From contig NZ_SWBP01000001.1 of the NCBI RefSeq assembly GCF_005116455.1, positions 868,001 through 932,000 of the forward strand: a stretch of 64,000 bases of DNA, read 5' to 3'. A program made the translations under genes and the position numbers. This document shows positions 50,546-59,681 of this stretch, in pieces. This stretch comes from Pedobacter cryophilus. Its GTDB lineage: Bacteria; Bacteroidota; Bacteroidia; Sphingobacteriales; Sphingobacteriaceae. Under the pieces are notes generated by a model. That model had not been told where the DNA came from, did no database searches, and saw only the letters and a program-made list of their open reading frames with translations. Numbering within the stretch: the stretch's first letter is position 1; each line of letters opens with the position of its first letter.

Positions 50546-52660
50546 TTGAAAAATAAACTCCGAGTAGCATTAGTAGGTAATCCCAACACCGGAAAATCAA
50601 CGATATTTAATGCGCTAACGGGTTTAAATCAAAAAATCGGAAATTTTCCTGGAGTAACTGTTGATAAGAAAACAGGAATTAGTAAACTGCCAGACGGTCA
50701 GTTTATAGAAATTGTTGATTTACCAGGTACTTATAGTTTATACCCAAAAAGTGCCGATGAAACCATCGTTTTTGAGGTTTTATCTAATCAAAATAACCCT
50801 TCTTATCCAGATTTAGTGTTAATTGTAGCTGATGCTACCAATCTAAAAAGAAACCTTTTACTGTACACCCAAATTGCCGATTTAGGTTTGCCGGTCATCA
50901 TTGCATTAAACATGATGGATTTGGCGGCTAAGGGCAATATGGAAATTGATATAGATGCTTTAGCCAAAAGGCTAAATATCCCTGTAATTCCACTAGCGGC
51001 AAGAAAAATACAAGGCATTGAGGAGCTTAAAAAAGCGATTCAATACCATACCAAAATACCTTTGCAGTTACCTACTATTGATGTAGAAGTGATTGCGCCA
51101 GAATTAATCAAAGATATTTCTAGTTATTTAGCTATTGAAAATCCTTATGTAGCGCTTCAAATTGCGCATCAGCATGATCATTTAAAGTATTTAAGTAAAG
51201 CTCAAAATGAACACATTAAGGCCTTAGAAATTAAATATGACTTTCATAGTCAAAAGGCACAAGCATCAGAAACTATTGCCCGCTACAATTACATTAACGA
51301 TATATTATTAGATACTGTAAAATATACTTCGGTTGCTTTAGAAGAGAATATCAGTAATAAAATAGACCATTATTTGACCCATAAATTTTGGGGACTAATT
51401 ATTTTTGTTGGAGTGCTTTTTGCTATTTTCCAATCCATTTTTGCTTGGTCAGAATATCCAATGCTTTTGATAGAAACCGTATTTGTATGGTTAGCAGAAA
51501 TGGGTCATCAGTATTTACCAGAAGGCGCTTTAACCAACTTATTAATTGATGGCGTTTTAGCCGGTTTAAGTGGTGTTATGGTTTTTATTCCGCAAATAGC
51601 GCTATTATTTGCTTTCATATCTATGTTAGAAGATACGGGCTACATGTCTCGTGTTACTTTTATGATGGATAGGCTCATGAGAAAAGTGGGCTTAAGCGGA
51701 AAATCTGTAGTGCCTTTAATTGGAGGTTTAGCTTGCGCTGTTCCTGCTATTATGAGTGCCCGTACCATTGAGAGTTGGAAAGATAGAATTATCACCATTA
51801 TGGTGACTCCTTTGGTGAGCTGCTCTGCTCGTTTGCCTATTTATACCTTGTTAATCTCTTTAGTGGTCCCTAAAAAAATGCTTTTGGGCTTCATTAATTT
51901 ACAAGGCTTAGCCATGATGTCTTTATACCTGTTAAGTATCATAACAGCGGTTTTGGTAGCCTGGGTAATGAAATTAATTATCAAAAGCGACTTAAAAAGC
52001 TATTTCATTATGGAATTGCCCGTTTACCGGATGCCAAGATGGAATAACGTGGGGATAACCATGTATGAGAGCGTAAAAACTTTTGTTACAGAAGCAGGAA
52101 AAGTAATTGTAGCAGTTTCTATAATTTTATGGGTTTTAGCCAGTTATGGTCCATCTAATAAATTTGAGCTGATAGAGAAAAAATATCAAACCCAAGAAAT
52201 TATTAAAGGCTATTCTCCAGAAGAAATTAATAGACTAAGAGCGTCAGAAAAGTTAGAGAATTCTTATGCCGGCGTATTGGGGAAATCCATAGAACCCGGT
52301 ATTAAACCTTTAGGTTTTGATTGGAAAATTGGGATTGCATTAATAACTTCATTTGCTGCCCGAGAAGTTTTTGTAGGCACAATGGCCACCCTTTATTCTG
52401 TAGATGGTGATGATACCAAAATGGAATCGGTAAGAGAAAAAATGGCTAAAGCTACCAATCCAAACACAGGCGAAATTGTTTTTACCACTGCAACCGCTTT
52501 TTCTTTAATGATTTTTTACGCTTTTGCTATGCAATGTATGAGCACAATGGCTGTGGTTTACCGAGAAACAAAAAACATTAAATGGCCATTGATTCAGTTT
52601 TTTTATATGTTGGCGTTGGCTTATGCCGCTAGTTTTGTTGTTTATCAAATCTTAAAATAA
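50546..52660 (+). CDS. feoB: Ferrous iron transport protein B
   Basis: Inner-membrane Fe2+ transporter with an N-terminal GTPase domain: G1 GNPNTGKS (11-18), G3 DLPGTYS, G4 NMMD. The membrane part has the two Gate motifs GGLACAVPAIMSARTIE and TPLVSCSARLPIYTLL, with the cysteines thought to line the path, and about eight membrane helices. The start is TTG at 50546: it gives MKNKLRVALVG and there is no in-frame ATG before the GTPase motif. At 704 residues it is full length; FeoC is absent, as is usual outside enterobacteria. Confidence 0.96.
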   Translation: MKNKLRVALVGNPNTGKSTIFNALTGLNQKIGNFPGVTVDKKTGISKLPDGQFIEIVDLPGTYSLYPKSADETIVFEVLSNQNNPSYPDLVLIVADATNLKRNLLLYTQIADLGLPVIIALNMMDLAAKGNMEIDIDALAKRLNIPVIPLAARKIQGIEELKKAIQYHTKIPLQLPTIDVEVIAPELIKDISSYLAIENPYVALQIAHQHDHLKYLSKAQNEHIKALEIKYDFHSQKAQASETIARYNYINDILLDTVKYTSVALEENISNKIDHYLTHKFWGLIIFVGVLFAIFQSIFAWSEYPMLLIETVFVWLAEMGHQYLPEGALTNLLIDGVLAGLSGVMVFIPQIALLFAFISMLEDTGYMSRVTFMMDRLMRKVGLSGKSVVPLIGGLACAVPAIMSARTIESWKDRIITIMVTPLVSCSARLPIYTLLISLVVPKKMLLGFINLQGLAMMSLYLLSIITAVLVAWVMKLIIKSDLKSYFIMELPVYRMPRWNNVGITMYESVKTFVTEAGKVIVAVSIILWVLASYGPSNKFELIEKKYQTQEIIKGYSPEEINRLRASEKLENSYAGVLGKSIEPGIKPLGFDWKIGIALITSFAAREVFVGTMATLYSVDGDDTKMESVREKMAKATNPNTGEIVFTTATAFSLMIFYAFAMQCMSTMAVVYRETKNIKWPLIQFFYMLALAYAASFVVYQILK

Positions 52661-52903
52661 GTTAAAACGCTAACTAATTTTTCTCCCTAAAAAGCATATT
52701 TAAACATTTTCCGTTACCTATTGGCTATTTCACTGTAAACCGCTTCAGGTTATCTAATTATATGCTAAGAAGATTAATAAAAACTTGGTTTTATTAGGCA
52801 ATAAAACAATCTGTTAAAAAGTTATTTGTACTACAAATATTTTATGCAGCATTAATCCTTATCATTTTCATTTCGTCATAAAGGCCATTAAACAAATCAT
52901 AAA

Positions 52904-54877
52904 ATGAAAACATTGCTTAAATATTTTTATTTGCCTTTTGTCCTTTTAGTGGGTGTATTGTTTTTTTCTTCTTTTTTAGTCGATAAAAGCGATAAAGGTC
53001 AAGCCTCATTTCCTTATAAAAAAGCTGGATTAACTGATCGTCAGGCGGCGCTTCATTTATTAAATCGTTTTACTTATGGCGCAAAAACCGAAGATATAGA
53101 CTTTGTTTTAAAAACCGGATTAGAAAAATGGTTTCAGCAACAACTTACCGGTAAACTGGCAGATGATTCCTTAAAGCAAATGCTTTCTGTTTATGATGTT
53201 ATCAATTTAAGCAATCAAGAAGTATCCAATATTTATCCAAAAGGAGCACAAGTATTAAGAAGAGCCATCAAAGATGGTTATATTGATAAAGATTCTGTAA
53301 ACAAAGCTGATCAAAAAGAATATCGTAATAAGTTAAAAGCTTACATGGATGATAAAGGTTTAAAGCCTCAACAAGAGCTTTTTAGGCAATTCATCAATCA
53401 AAAAATATTAAGAGCTACCTACACAAATAACCAATTACAAGAAGTATTAACAGATTTTTGGTTCAATCACTTTAATGTATCTATTACTAAGAATGATTGT
53501 GCCATGTTTATTCCAGCTTATGAGCGAGATGTAATTAGACCCAATGTTTTTGGAAAGTTTGAGAACCTAGTTTTAGCTACAGCAAAATCACCGGCCATGC
53601 TTTATTACTTAGATAATTTTAGTAGCGCTGGCACCAATACAAACTTGGAGGTTCAACCTAAAAGAAACCCTGCTATGCTTAATCAAACTGTTAATGATAA
53701 CATGAAAGCGGCAGCATTACAAAAGCTACAACAGAATAGAAAAAATCAAGGTTTAAATGAAAACTATGCCCGTGAAGTAATGGAACTACATACTTTGGGT
53801 GTAGATGGCGGTTACACGCAACAAGATGTAACACAGGCAGCAAAAGTGCTCACTGGCTGGACGGTTTTCCCTATGGATGAGGAAGGTGCTGGAGGAGCGA
53901 TAAAAAAAATGATTGAAAAAGTTGGCGAAAGTAAGCTAGAAGAGAGAGGTTTTATACATCAAGGAGATTTTTTGTTTGCTGCCAACAGACATGATACTGG
54001 TGAAAAAAATGTTTTAGGTAAACGATTTACCGCAAACGGAGGATATGAGGAAGGCGTACAACTATTAACAATGTTGGCTAAAAACCCATCAACTGCAAAA
54101 TTTATTACTAAAAAATTAGCAGTACGTTTTGTAAGTGATAACCCGCCACAAAGCTTGTTAGATAAAATGAGCAAAACCTTTTTAGATAAAGGTGGAGACA
54201 TTAAAATGGTATTGACTACCATGGTAAATTCACCAGAGTTTTGGAGTAAAGAAGCACTTAGAGAGAAAACAAAATCTCCTTTTGAATTAGCCATTAGTGC
54301 CGTTAGAACTTTAGATGCAGATATCACTCAGCCTTTCCAGTTGTACAACTGGATTACAAAAATGGGGCAAAAAATGTACTATTACCAAGCACCAACAGGT
54401 TTTCCTGATAAAGGGCAATACTGGATTAATACTGGTGCATTATTAAATCGTATGAATTTTGGATTGGCATTGGCCGCTCAAAAAATTCCGGGAGTAAGAA
54501 TTAATTTGGCTAAGCTAAATAACAATCACGAGCCAGAAAGCCCAGAAGCAGCTTTAACAACGTATTCAAAAATAATTATGCCCGAACGTGATTTAAGCGA
54601 AACCATTAAAAGGCTTACGCCGATGTTGAGCGACCCGGATTTAATAAATAAAGTAGATAAAGCAGCTAGTAATGCCGTTGTTCCTAACGCATCGTCTACT
54701 ATGATGAATGCTGACGAAAATAGGTTGATGAGCGATGAGAACATGATGGTTAAACCAAAAGATCCAAAAGGAAAACTAGCTGTTAATAAAGCCAAGCAAA
54801 GTTCATTTGGAAATAATACCATGTTGGCACAAGTAGTAGGCGTAATTATAGGATCGCCAGAATTTCAAAGAAGATAA
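52904..54877 (+). CDS. DUF1800 family secreted protein
   Basis: One N-terminal membrane or signal segment (FYLPFVLLVGVLFFSSFLV) precedes the DUF1800 domain: AALHLLNRFTYGAKTEDID, LTDFWFNHFNVSITKN (about residues 184-199), NENYAREVMELHTLGVDGGY (about 285-304), VTQAAKVLTGWTVFP and RHDTGEKNVLGK. A DUF1501 gene follows 25 bases later, and the two families are nearly always adjacent, which implies a shared, still undefined task at the envelope. Length 657 is in the normal range. Confidence 0.9.
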   Translation: MKTLLKYFYLPFVLLVGVLFFSSFLVDKSDKGQASFPYKKAGLTDRQAALHLLNRFTYGAKTEDIDFVLKTGLEKWFQQQLTGKLADDSLKQMLSVYDVINLSNQEVSNIYPKGAQVLRRAIKDGYIDKDSVNKADQKEYRNKLKAYMDDKGLKPQQELFRQFINQKILRATYTNNQLQEVLTDFWFNHFNVSITKNDCAMFIPAYERDVIRPNVFGKFENLVLATAKSPAMLYYLDNFSSAGTNTNLEVQPKRNPAMLNQTVNDNMKAAALQKLQQNRKNQGLNENYAREVMELHTLGVDGGYTQQDVTQAAKVLTGWTVFPMDEEGAGGAIKKMIEKVGESKLEERGFIHQGDFLFAANRHDTGEKNVLGKRFTANGGYEEGVQLLTMLAKNPSTAKFITKKLAVRFVSDNPPQSLLDKMSKTFLDKGGDIKMVLTTMVNSPEFWSKEALREKTKSPFELAISAVRTLDADITQPFQLYNWITKMGQKMYYYQAPTGFPDKGQYWINTGALLNRMNFGLALAAQKIPGVRINLAKLNNNHEPESPEAALTTYSKIIMPERDLSETIKRLTPMLSDPDLINKVDKAASNAVVPNASSTMMNADENRLMSDENMMVKPKDPKGKLAVNKAKQSSFGNNTMLAQVVGVIIGSPEFQRR

Positions 54878-54902
54878 GTATTCATAGATAAATAGAATTA
54901 GT

Positions 54903-56171
54903 ATGACATCTAGAAGAGGATTTTTAAAAGCCGGAGGAATAGCCCTTTTTGGAGTAGGATTAGGCGGTGTGCCTTCATTTGTTGCGCAGGCTGCGCAAAT
55001 GATTCAAGCACCTGCGTTGTTTAAGAAAAGAAAGACTTTGGTTTGCATTTTTCAACGTGGGGCAATGGATGGTTTAATGGCCGTTAATCCGTTTACAGAC
55101 CAATATTTAAAAGCCGCCAGACCAACCTTATTTATGTCGGCAGCAAAAAACGCAACAAATAAACCTTTAATAGATTTAGACGGACGTTTTGGTTTGCATC
55201 CATCCATGGCAGCTTTCGAATCTGTTTTTAAAGATGGAAGTTTAGCCATTGTGCATGGCATAGGCTCGCCAAATAGTACCCGTTCCCATTTTGATGCGCA
55301 AGATTATATGGAATCTGGCACACCGTTTAATAAAGGGACTGCTAGCGGTTGGTTAAACAGAGCGGTTGGCTTGCTAGGGCATGAAGCTGCTACTCCTTTT
55401 CAAGCGGTAAGTATGACTTCTTCTTTACCTCGTTCTTTTTACGGTGATCAGCCTTCGGTAGCGATTAGTAATCTTCAGGATTTTGCCATTCAACTGAAAG
55501 GAAACCCAAACGGGGCAAATATGGCATCAAAAAGTTTTGAAGATTTATATGATCAAACTTCTTCTGGTCTTTTAAAAGAGACCGGTAAAGAAAGTTTTGA
55601 TGCAGTGAAGATGCTCGATAAAATAGATACCAAAAACTACAAAGCAGCAAATAATGCAATTTACCCAAATACAGCTTTAGGGAATGCGCTCAAACAAATT
55701 GCACAATTAATTAAAATGGATGTAGGTTTAGAAGTGGCTTTCGCCGAATCTGGTGGTTGGGATACGCACTTTAACCAAGGAACCACAAACGGGATTTTTG
55801 CCCGTAATGTGAACGATTTAAGCGAATGTATCATGGCTTTTTGGACAGATATGGGAACACTTCAAGATGATGTAACCGTAATGACCATGACAGAGTTTGG
55901 ACGTACCGTAAAACAAAACGGAACCGGCGGAACAGACCATGGTAGAGCTTCTTGTAATTTTATTTTAGGTAATGATGTAAATGGGGGTAAAGTACATGGC
56001 TTGGTAAAACCATTAGCCATAGAAAACCTAGAAGATGGTAGAGATTTAGCCGTAACCACCGATTTTAGAAGTGTTTTTAGTGAAGTTGCTGATAAGCATT
56101 TAAAAATCAACAATGATAAATTATTGTTTCCAGATTGGACTGGGAAACATATAGGGATGATGAAAGGATAA
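54903..56171 (+). CDS. DUF1501 family protein with Tat-type signal
   Basis: The N-terminus MTSRRGFLKAGGIALFGVGL is a twin-arginine signal, so the protein is exported folded. The sulfatase-like domain includes LVCIFQRGAMDGLM (about residue 45), VHGIGSPNSTRSHFDAQDYM, ESGGWDTHFNQG, TEFGRTVKQNGTGGTDHGRA and a late NILGN-like segment; several His/Asp could bind metal. It is partnered with the DUF1800 gene immediately upstream. Function is not established. At 422 residues it is full length. Confidence 0.9.
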   Translation: MTSRRGFLKAGGIALFGVGLGGVPSFVAQAAQMIQAPALFKKRKTLVCIFQRGAMDGLMAVNPFTDQYLKAARPTLFMSAAKNATNKPLIDLDGRFGLHPSMAAFESVFKDGSLAIVHGIGSPNSTRSHFDAQDYMESGTPFNKGTASGWLNRAVGLLGHEAATPFQAVSMTSSLPRSFYGDQPSVAISNLQDFAIQLKGNPNGANMASKSFEDLYDQTSSGLLKETGKESFDAVKMLDKIDTKNYKAANNAIYPNTALGNALKQIAQLIKMDVGLEVAFAESGGWDTHFNQGTTNGIFARNVNDLSECIMAFWTDMGTLQDDVTVMTMTEFGRTVKQNGTGGTDHGRASCNFILGNDVNGGKVHGLVKPLAIENLEDGRDLAVTTDFRSVFSEVADKHLKINNDKLLFPDWTGKHIGMMKG

Positions 56172-56187
56172 TCTCATTTTAAGTTTT

Positions 56188-56280
56188 GTATTAGGGATTG
56201 ACGTGGAAATCATTTTTGTTTTTTACAAAAATATTGGAGCAAAAGCCCGACCCCAGATTTTTTTTTCTGGGGTAATGCCC
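56188..56280 (-). repeat. Dispersed hairpin element, copy E
   Basis: In its own orientation it starts gggcattacccc and ends caatccctaatac. It contains an extra hairpin, ccccag / ctgggg, near the first end, and the central hairpin atttttgt-aaaaa-acaaaaat. It lies between the convergent DUF1501 and MscS genes, overlapping the latter's last base or stop region. Confidence 0.72.
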
Positions 56281-57425
56281 TAATCTACCTTTTGCAAAGG
56301 AATTCCTTTACTGCCAAACTCATGATATAAAGTTCTGGATGGAAAAGCGAAATCGGCTTCGTTTTTTAATACAATATCCATTACGCTATAATTAATTTCC
56401 TCTTTAATTTTCATGTACATATTGTAATCTACAATTTCAATAAAATACAAAACCTGAATGTTTAAAGATGAATCGCCAAAAGAATCAAAAGTTACTAAAG
56501 TATCTTGTGTAGTTTCTTTATGTGTTTGAATATAATCTGTTATTTCTTCTGAGATCTTTCTAATCACAGCAGGAGATGTGCCATACAAAACACCCACGTT
56601 AAACTTCACTCGTCTTAAATTTCTTAAGGTTAAATTTTCTAACGGACTATCAATCATTTTTTTATTTGGGATGACTACTAAAGTTTTATCCATAGTTCTT
56701 AATAGCGTACTTCTAAAGCCCACTTTCTCTATCACACCATCGTAACCTGCTACATTCACTAAATCGCCCACAACAAAGGGTTTATCTGCAAAAATGGTAA
56801 AAGAGCCTAGTAAGTTTTGTAAAGTATCTTGAGCGGCTAAAGCAATTGCTAAACCACCAATACCCAAACCAGCAACAATGGTAGCAACATTCATATTAAA
56901 TACAGCGCCCATCACTACAAAAACGCCTAAAATAATAGCTATAATTTTGCTCAATTCCCTTAAAAAAGGAACCATTTGGTCGTCTGTTTTAGATTCTGTT
57001 AAACTAGCCCGATAAGAAAACACATGAGAAATAAAATCTATGGTTCTTAATAAAATTCTAAAGGCAGAAATTATAATGAGGAATAAAAATACCTTGTCTA
57101 AAACCTGAATAATAGTAATGGTATATAAAGATTTGCCAACTGTTCTTTTAAATACCACCACCTCTAAAGGGTAATTTAATTGGTTAATGGCGACATAAAA
57201 AACAATAATGCTGATTAAAAATTCTATAGGTTTTACCAGTAAGTCTAAAAATTTATCAATTTTAATTTCTTTAGAAAACTTATGGAATAAGGTAAATAGT
57301 GATTTACTTATAATTTTAGAAATCACCTTTTTAAGAATCAATCCCAAAAGAATAATCCCAATAAAAAGCAGGTAACTTTTAATGGTATTTCCCCAAACTA
57401 TCTGATTTAGAAATTGTGTGTCCAT
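56280..57425 (-). CDS. Mechanosensitive ion channel (MscS family)
   Basis: Channel that opens under membrane tension and protects against osmotic shock. Four or five hydrophobic segments lie in the first 200 residues; the pore helix NVATIVAGLGIGGLAIALAA (about 177-196) has the Gly/Ala pattern of TM3, followed by QDTLQNLLGSFTIFADKPF and the beta domain VGDLVNVAGYDGVIEKVGFR. At 381 residues it is a medium-sized member. Its stop codon adjoins repeat copy E. It is a single gene downstream of rplS on the same strand, separated by a terminator. Confidence 0.94.
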   Translation of the reverse strand: MDTQFLNQIVWGNTIKSYLLFIGIILLGLILKKVISKIISKSLFTLFHKFSKEIKIDKFLDLLVKPIEFLISIIVFYVAINQLNYPLEVVVFKRTVGKSLYTITIIQVLDKVFLFLIIISAFRILLRTIDFISHVFSYRASLTESKTDDQMVPFLRELSKIIAIILGVFVVMGAVFNMNVATIVAGLGIGGLAIALAAQDTLQNLLGSFTIFADKPFVVGDLVNVAGYDGVIEKVGFRSTLLRTMDKTLVVIPNKKMIDSPLENLTLRNLRRVKFNVGVLYGTSPAVIRKISEEITDYIQTHKETTQDTLVTFDSFGDSSLNIQVLYFIEIVDYNMYMKIKEEINYSVMDIVLKNEADFAFPSRTLYHEFGSKGIPLQKVD

Positions 57426-57478
57426 TTGCTCAAGATATTGTTTTTGAATTTAAATGTCAATTTAAAATTTAGTACAAA

Positions 57479-57513
57479 CAAAAAAACCTCCCGATGTTTG
57501 TCGGAAGGTTTTT
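57479..57513 (-). terminator. Rho-independent terminator of rplS
   Basis: Minus-strand stem aaaaaccttccga / tcgggaggttttt with a short loop and one mismatch, followed by T residues, about 20 bases after the rplS stop. Confidence 0.8.
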
Positions 57514-57528
57514 AATATTTTTAAAGTA

Positions 57529-57876
57529 TTAAACTCTTTTAGTTTTGATACGAGCAGCTTTACCAGTAAGTTCACGTAAGTAAAATAATTTTGCTCTACG
57601 TACTTTACCAACACTGTTTACTATAACTTTATCAATGTTTGGAGAATTGATAGGAAATATACGCTCAACGCCAATACCGTTAGATATTTTACGAACTGTA
57701 AAGGTTTCAGTTGCGTTTGTGCTATTTCTTTGGATAACTACACCTTGGTAAACTTGGATACGCTCTTTATTTCCTTCGCGAATTTTATAATGAACACTAA
57801 CTGTATCTCCAGCTTTAAATGCAGGGAAAGATGTTTTAACTACTGCCTGCTCTTCTACAAATTTTAATAAATCCAT
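57529..57876 (-). CDS. rplS: 50S ribosomal protein L19
   Basis: Ribosomal protein at the interface of the two subunits. [54 protein letters not shown] and [20 protein letters not shown] match L19 throughout its 115 residues. In many bacteria it is co-transcribed with rpsP, rimM and trmD; here a small membrane-protein gene separates it from trmD, and rpsP is not in the window. Confidence 0.98.
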   Translation of the reverse strand: MDLLKFVEEQAVVKTSFPAFKAGDTVSVHYKIREGNKERIQVYQGVVIQRNSTNATETFTVRKISNGIGVERIFPINSPNIDKVIVNSVGKVRRAKLFYLRELTGKAARIKTKRV

Positions 57877-58000
57877 GATTTTTTTGCGATTAAACGATGA
57901 TCTAAAATGTGATGATCGCCCCTAAATTTCGGAGTGCAATATTAGGGATTAATTTTTATAAATAAAAACGAATTTAAAAAATTTAGTTGTCAAATTTATT

Positions 58001-58237
58001 TTATCTGGGAATTTTAGACTTTCTGGTACTGTAATAAGCAATAATTGAATAAACAAAAGCGCCAAATAATGCGTTAAATGCAAAGTTAATTAAGGTGTCT
58101 CTTACAGAGTGCGTTCGTATATCTACACCAATAAAAGTATATATCCAATAAGCTATCAGTAAAATTAACAGCAACCATCCTACGGTAGAAGATGGGATAT
58201 ATAAAATTCCTTTTCTTTTAAACCAGGGCTTTTCCAT
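58001..58237 (-). CDS. Small membrane protein of unknown function
   Basis: A 78-residue protein with two hydrophobic segments at about residues 17-37 and 51-68 (GWLLLILLIAYWIYTFIGV and NFAFNALFGAFVYSIIAYY) and charged ends. It begins 39 bases downstream of trmD and ends 124 bases upstream of rplS on the same strand. No family was recognised with confidence. Confidence 0.7.
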   Translation of the reverse strand: MEKPWFKRKGILYIPSSTVGWLLLILLIAYWIYTFIGVDIRTHSVRDTLINFAFNALFGAFVYSIIAYYSTRKSKIPR

Positions 58238-58276
58238 AAATAAAATGAATTAGAATGTTTCATTTAAATTTACGCA

Positions 58277-58951
58277 TTAATCCAGCAAATCGGGTCTTCT
58301 TTCTTGTGTTCTTTTTAAAGCTTCCTCATAACGCCAATTCTCTATTTTAACAGGGTCTCCGCTTAATAAAATATCAGGTACTTTATGCCCTTTCCAATCG
58401 GCGGGTCTGGTGTATAAAGGTGCATCCAGCAGTTCTCCTTGGAAAGAATCAGACAGCGCAGAAGTCTCGTCATTTAAAACACCCGGAATCAATCGCACTA
58501 CCGCATCTACCACAATAGCAGCGGGCAGCTCTCCGCCAGATAAAACATAATCTCCTACAGATATTTCACGAGTCACATAAATATCTCTTATACGCTGGTC
58601 TATGCCTTTGTAATGGCCGCAAAGAATAATGATGTTCTCTTTTCCTGATAGCTCATTAGCCATCTCCTGGTTTAAAGTGACCCCATCAGGCGTCATAAAA
58701 ATAATTTCATCGTAAACCCTTTCAGCTTGTAGTTTTTCTATGCAATTAGAAAAAGGCTCAATTTGCATTACCATGCCACTGCCGCCCCCGTAAGGATAAT
58801 CATCTACGCTTTTTTGCTTATTATTAGTGTATTCCCTCAAATTATGGACATGAATTTCTGCTATTCCTTTTTTTTGCGCTCTTTGTAAAATAGAATGTGC
58901 AAACGGACTTTCTAATAAGCCAGGTAAAACAGTAATGATATCAAAACGCAT
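58277..58951 (-). CDS. trmD: tRNA (guanine-N1)-methyltransferase (G37)
   Basis: Methylates G37 of several tRNAs, preventing frameshifting. [37 protein letters not shown], the SAM-knot segment [16 protein letters not shown] (about residues 108-123) and [16 protein letters not shown] are diagnostic. At 224 residues it is normal. rimM lies upstream on the same strand with repeat copy F between them, so the element may lie within the transcript. Confidence 0.97.
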   Translation of the reverse strand: MRFDIITVLPGLLESPFAHSILQRAQKKGIAEIHVHNLREYTNNKQKSVDDYPYGGGSGMVMQIEPFSNCIEKLQAERVYDEIIFMTPDGVTLNQEMANELSGKENIIILCGHYKGIDQRIRDIYVTREISVGDYVLSGGELPAAIVVDAVVRLIPGVLNDETSALSDSFQGELLDAPLYTRPADWKGHKVPDILLSGDPVKIENWRYEEALKRTQERRPDLLD

Positions 58952-58994
58952 ATTTTTAATTTACGATTTTTTTGAATGATGATTTATAATTTTT

Positions 58995-59091
58995 GGGCGT
59001 TTTAACAGGCTTTCCGCTAAATCTTTTTATTGCCGTCCTTCGACTCCGCTCAGGATGACAATAAAAAGGATACCGCTTCAATCCTTAACGC
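58995..59091 (+). repeat. Dispersed hairpin element, copy F, with nested element
   Basis: Starts gggcgttttaacaggctttc and ends caatccttaacgc. The central stem ctttttattg / caataaaaag carries, in its loop, a second element, gtccttcgactccgctcagg and five more bases (59035-59059). It is between rimM and trmD. Confidence 0.8.
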
Positions 59092-59115
59092 AAATTCAGG
59101 GTCACTAAAAATCAA

Positions 59116-59640
59116 TTACTCCAAATACAAATCCAGTAAACCTTCTGGTAAATCTAAAGAGATGGTATTGGCTTTAATGTCAATTTCTAAAATAAAAGCT
59201 TCATTTAACGGAATTAAAACTTCCTTTTCCTGATAAATAATGGTTGCTATAAATTGCTGCGGAAACTCTTTTACTTCTATAATTTCTCCTAATAAACCTT
59301 CATGTTCATCAGTAGCAATAAAACCTTGTAAATCTGTAAACGAAAATTCTTCTTTCTTCTTTTTAGGCTTTAGCCTATTTGGAAGGTATATTTTCTTTTT
59401 AGTAATGTTTTGCGCCTTATCAATATGATCTATATCCTCAAAAGAGAAATAGCCTACTTGTGGCATAGGTATTTTATAAGCAGAAACAAAAAAGGGAACC
59501 AATTTGCTATTCACCTCAACAAAAACCGAACTAATTTTGAGTTTCTCAGGCTCAGGATAGGTAAAAGAAACCTGTACTTCTCCCTTTAAACCTCTGGTTT
59601 TTGTGATGTAACCAATTTCAAAACACTCTTCAATTTTCAT
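59116..59640 (-). CDS. rimM: Ribosome maturation factor RimM
   Basis: RimM helps assemble the head of the 30S subunit. The N-terminal RimM domain starts ECFEIGYITKTRGLKGEVQV and the C-terminal PRC-barrel contains FSFTDLQGFIATDEHEGLLG and VLIPLNEAFILEID. At 174 residues it is complete. It is followed by repeat F and trmD. The usual upstream partner rpsP is absent; instead an ABC permease gene lies 41 bases upstream. Confidence 0.93.
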   Translation of the reverse strand: MKIEECFEIGYITKTRGLKGEVQVSFTYPEPEKLKISSVFVEVNSKLVPFFVSAYKIPMPQVGYFSFEDIDHIDKAQNITKKKIYLPNRLKPKKKKEEFSFTDLQGFIATDEHEGLLGEIIEVKEFPQQFIATIIYQEKEVLIPLNEAFILEIDIKANTISLDLPEGLLDLYLE

Positions 59641-59681
59641 TCAAATCTTAATTTGATGCAAAAATACAGATTTGAGACCTA

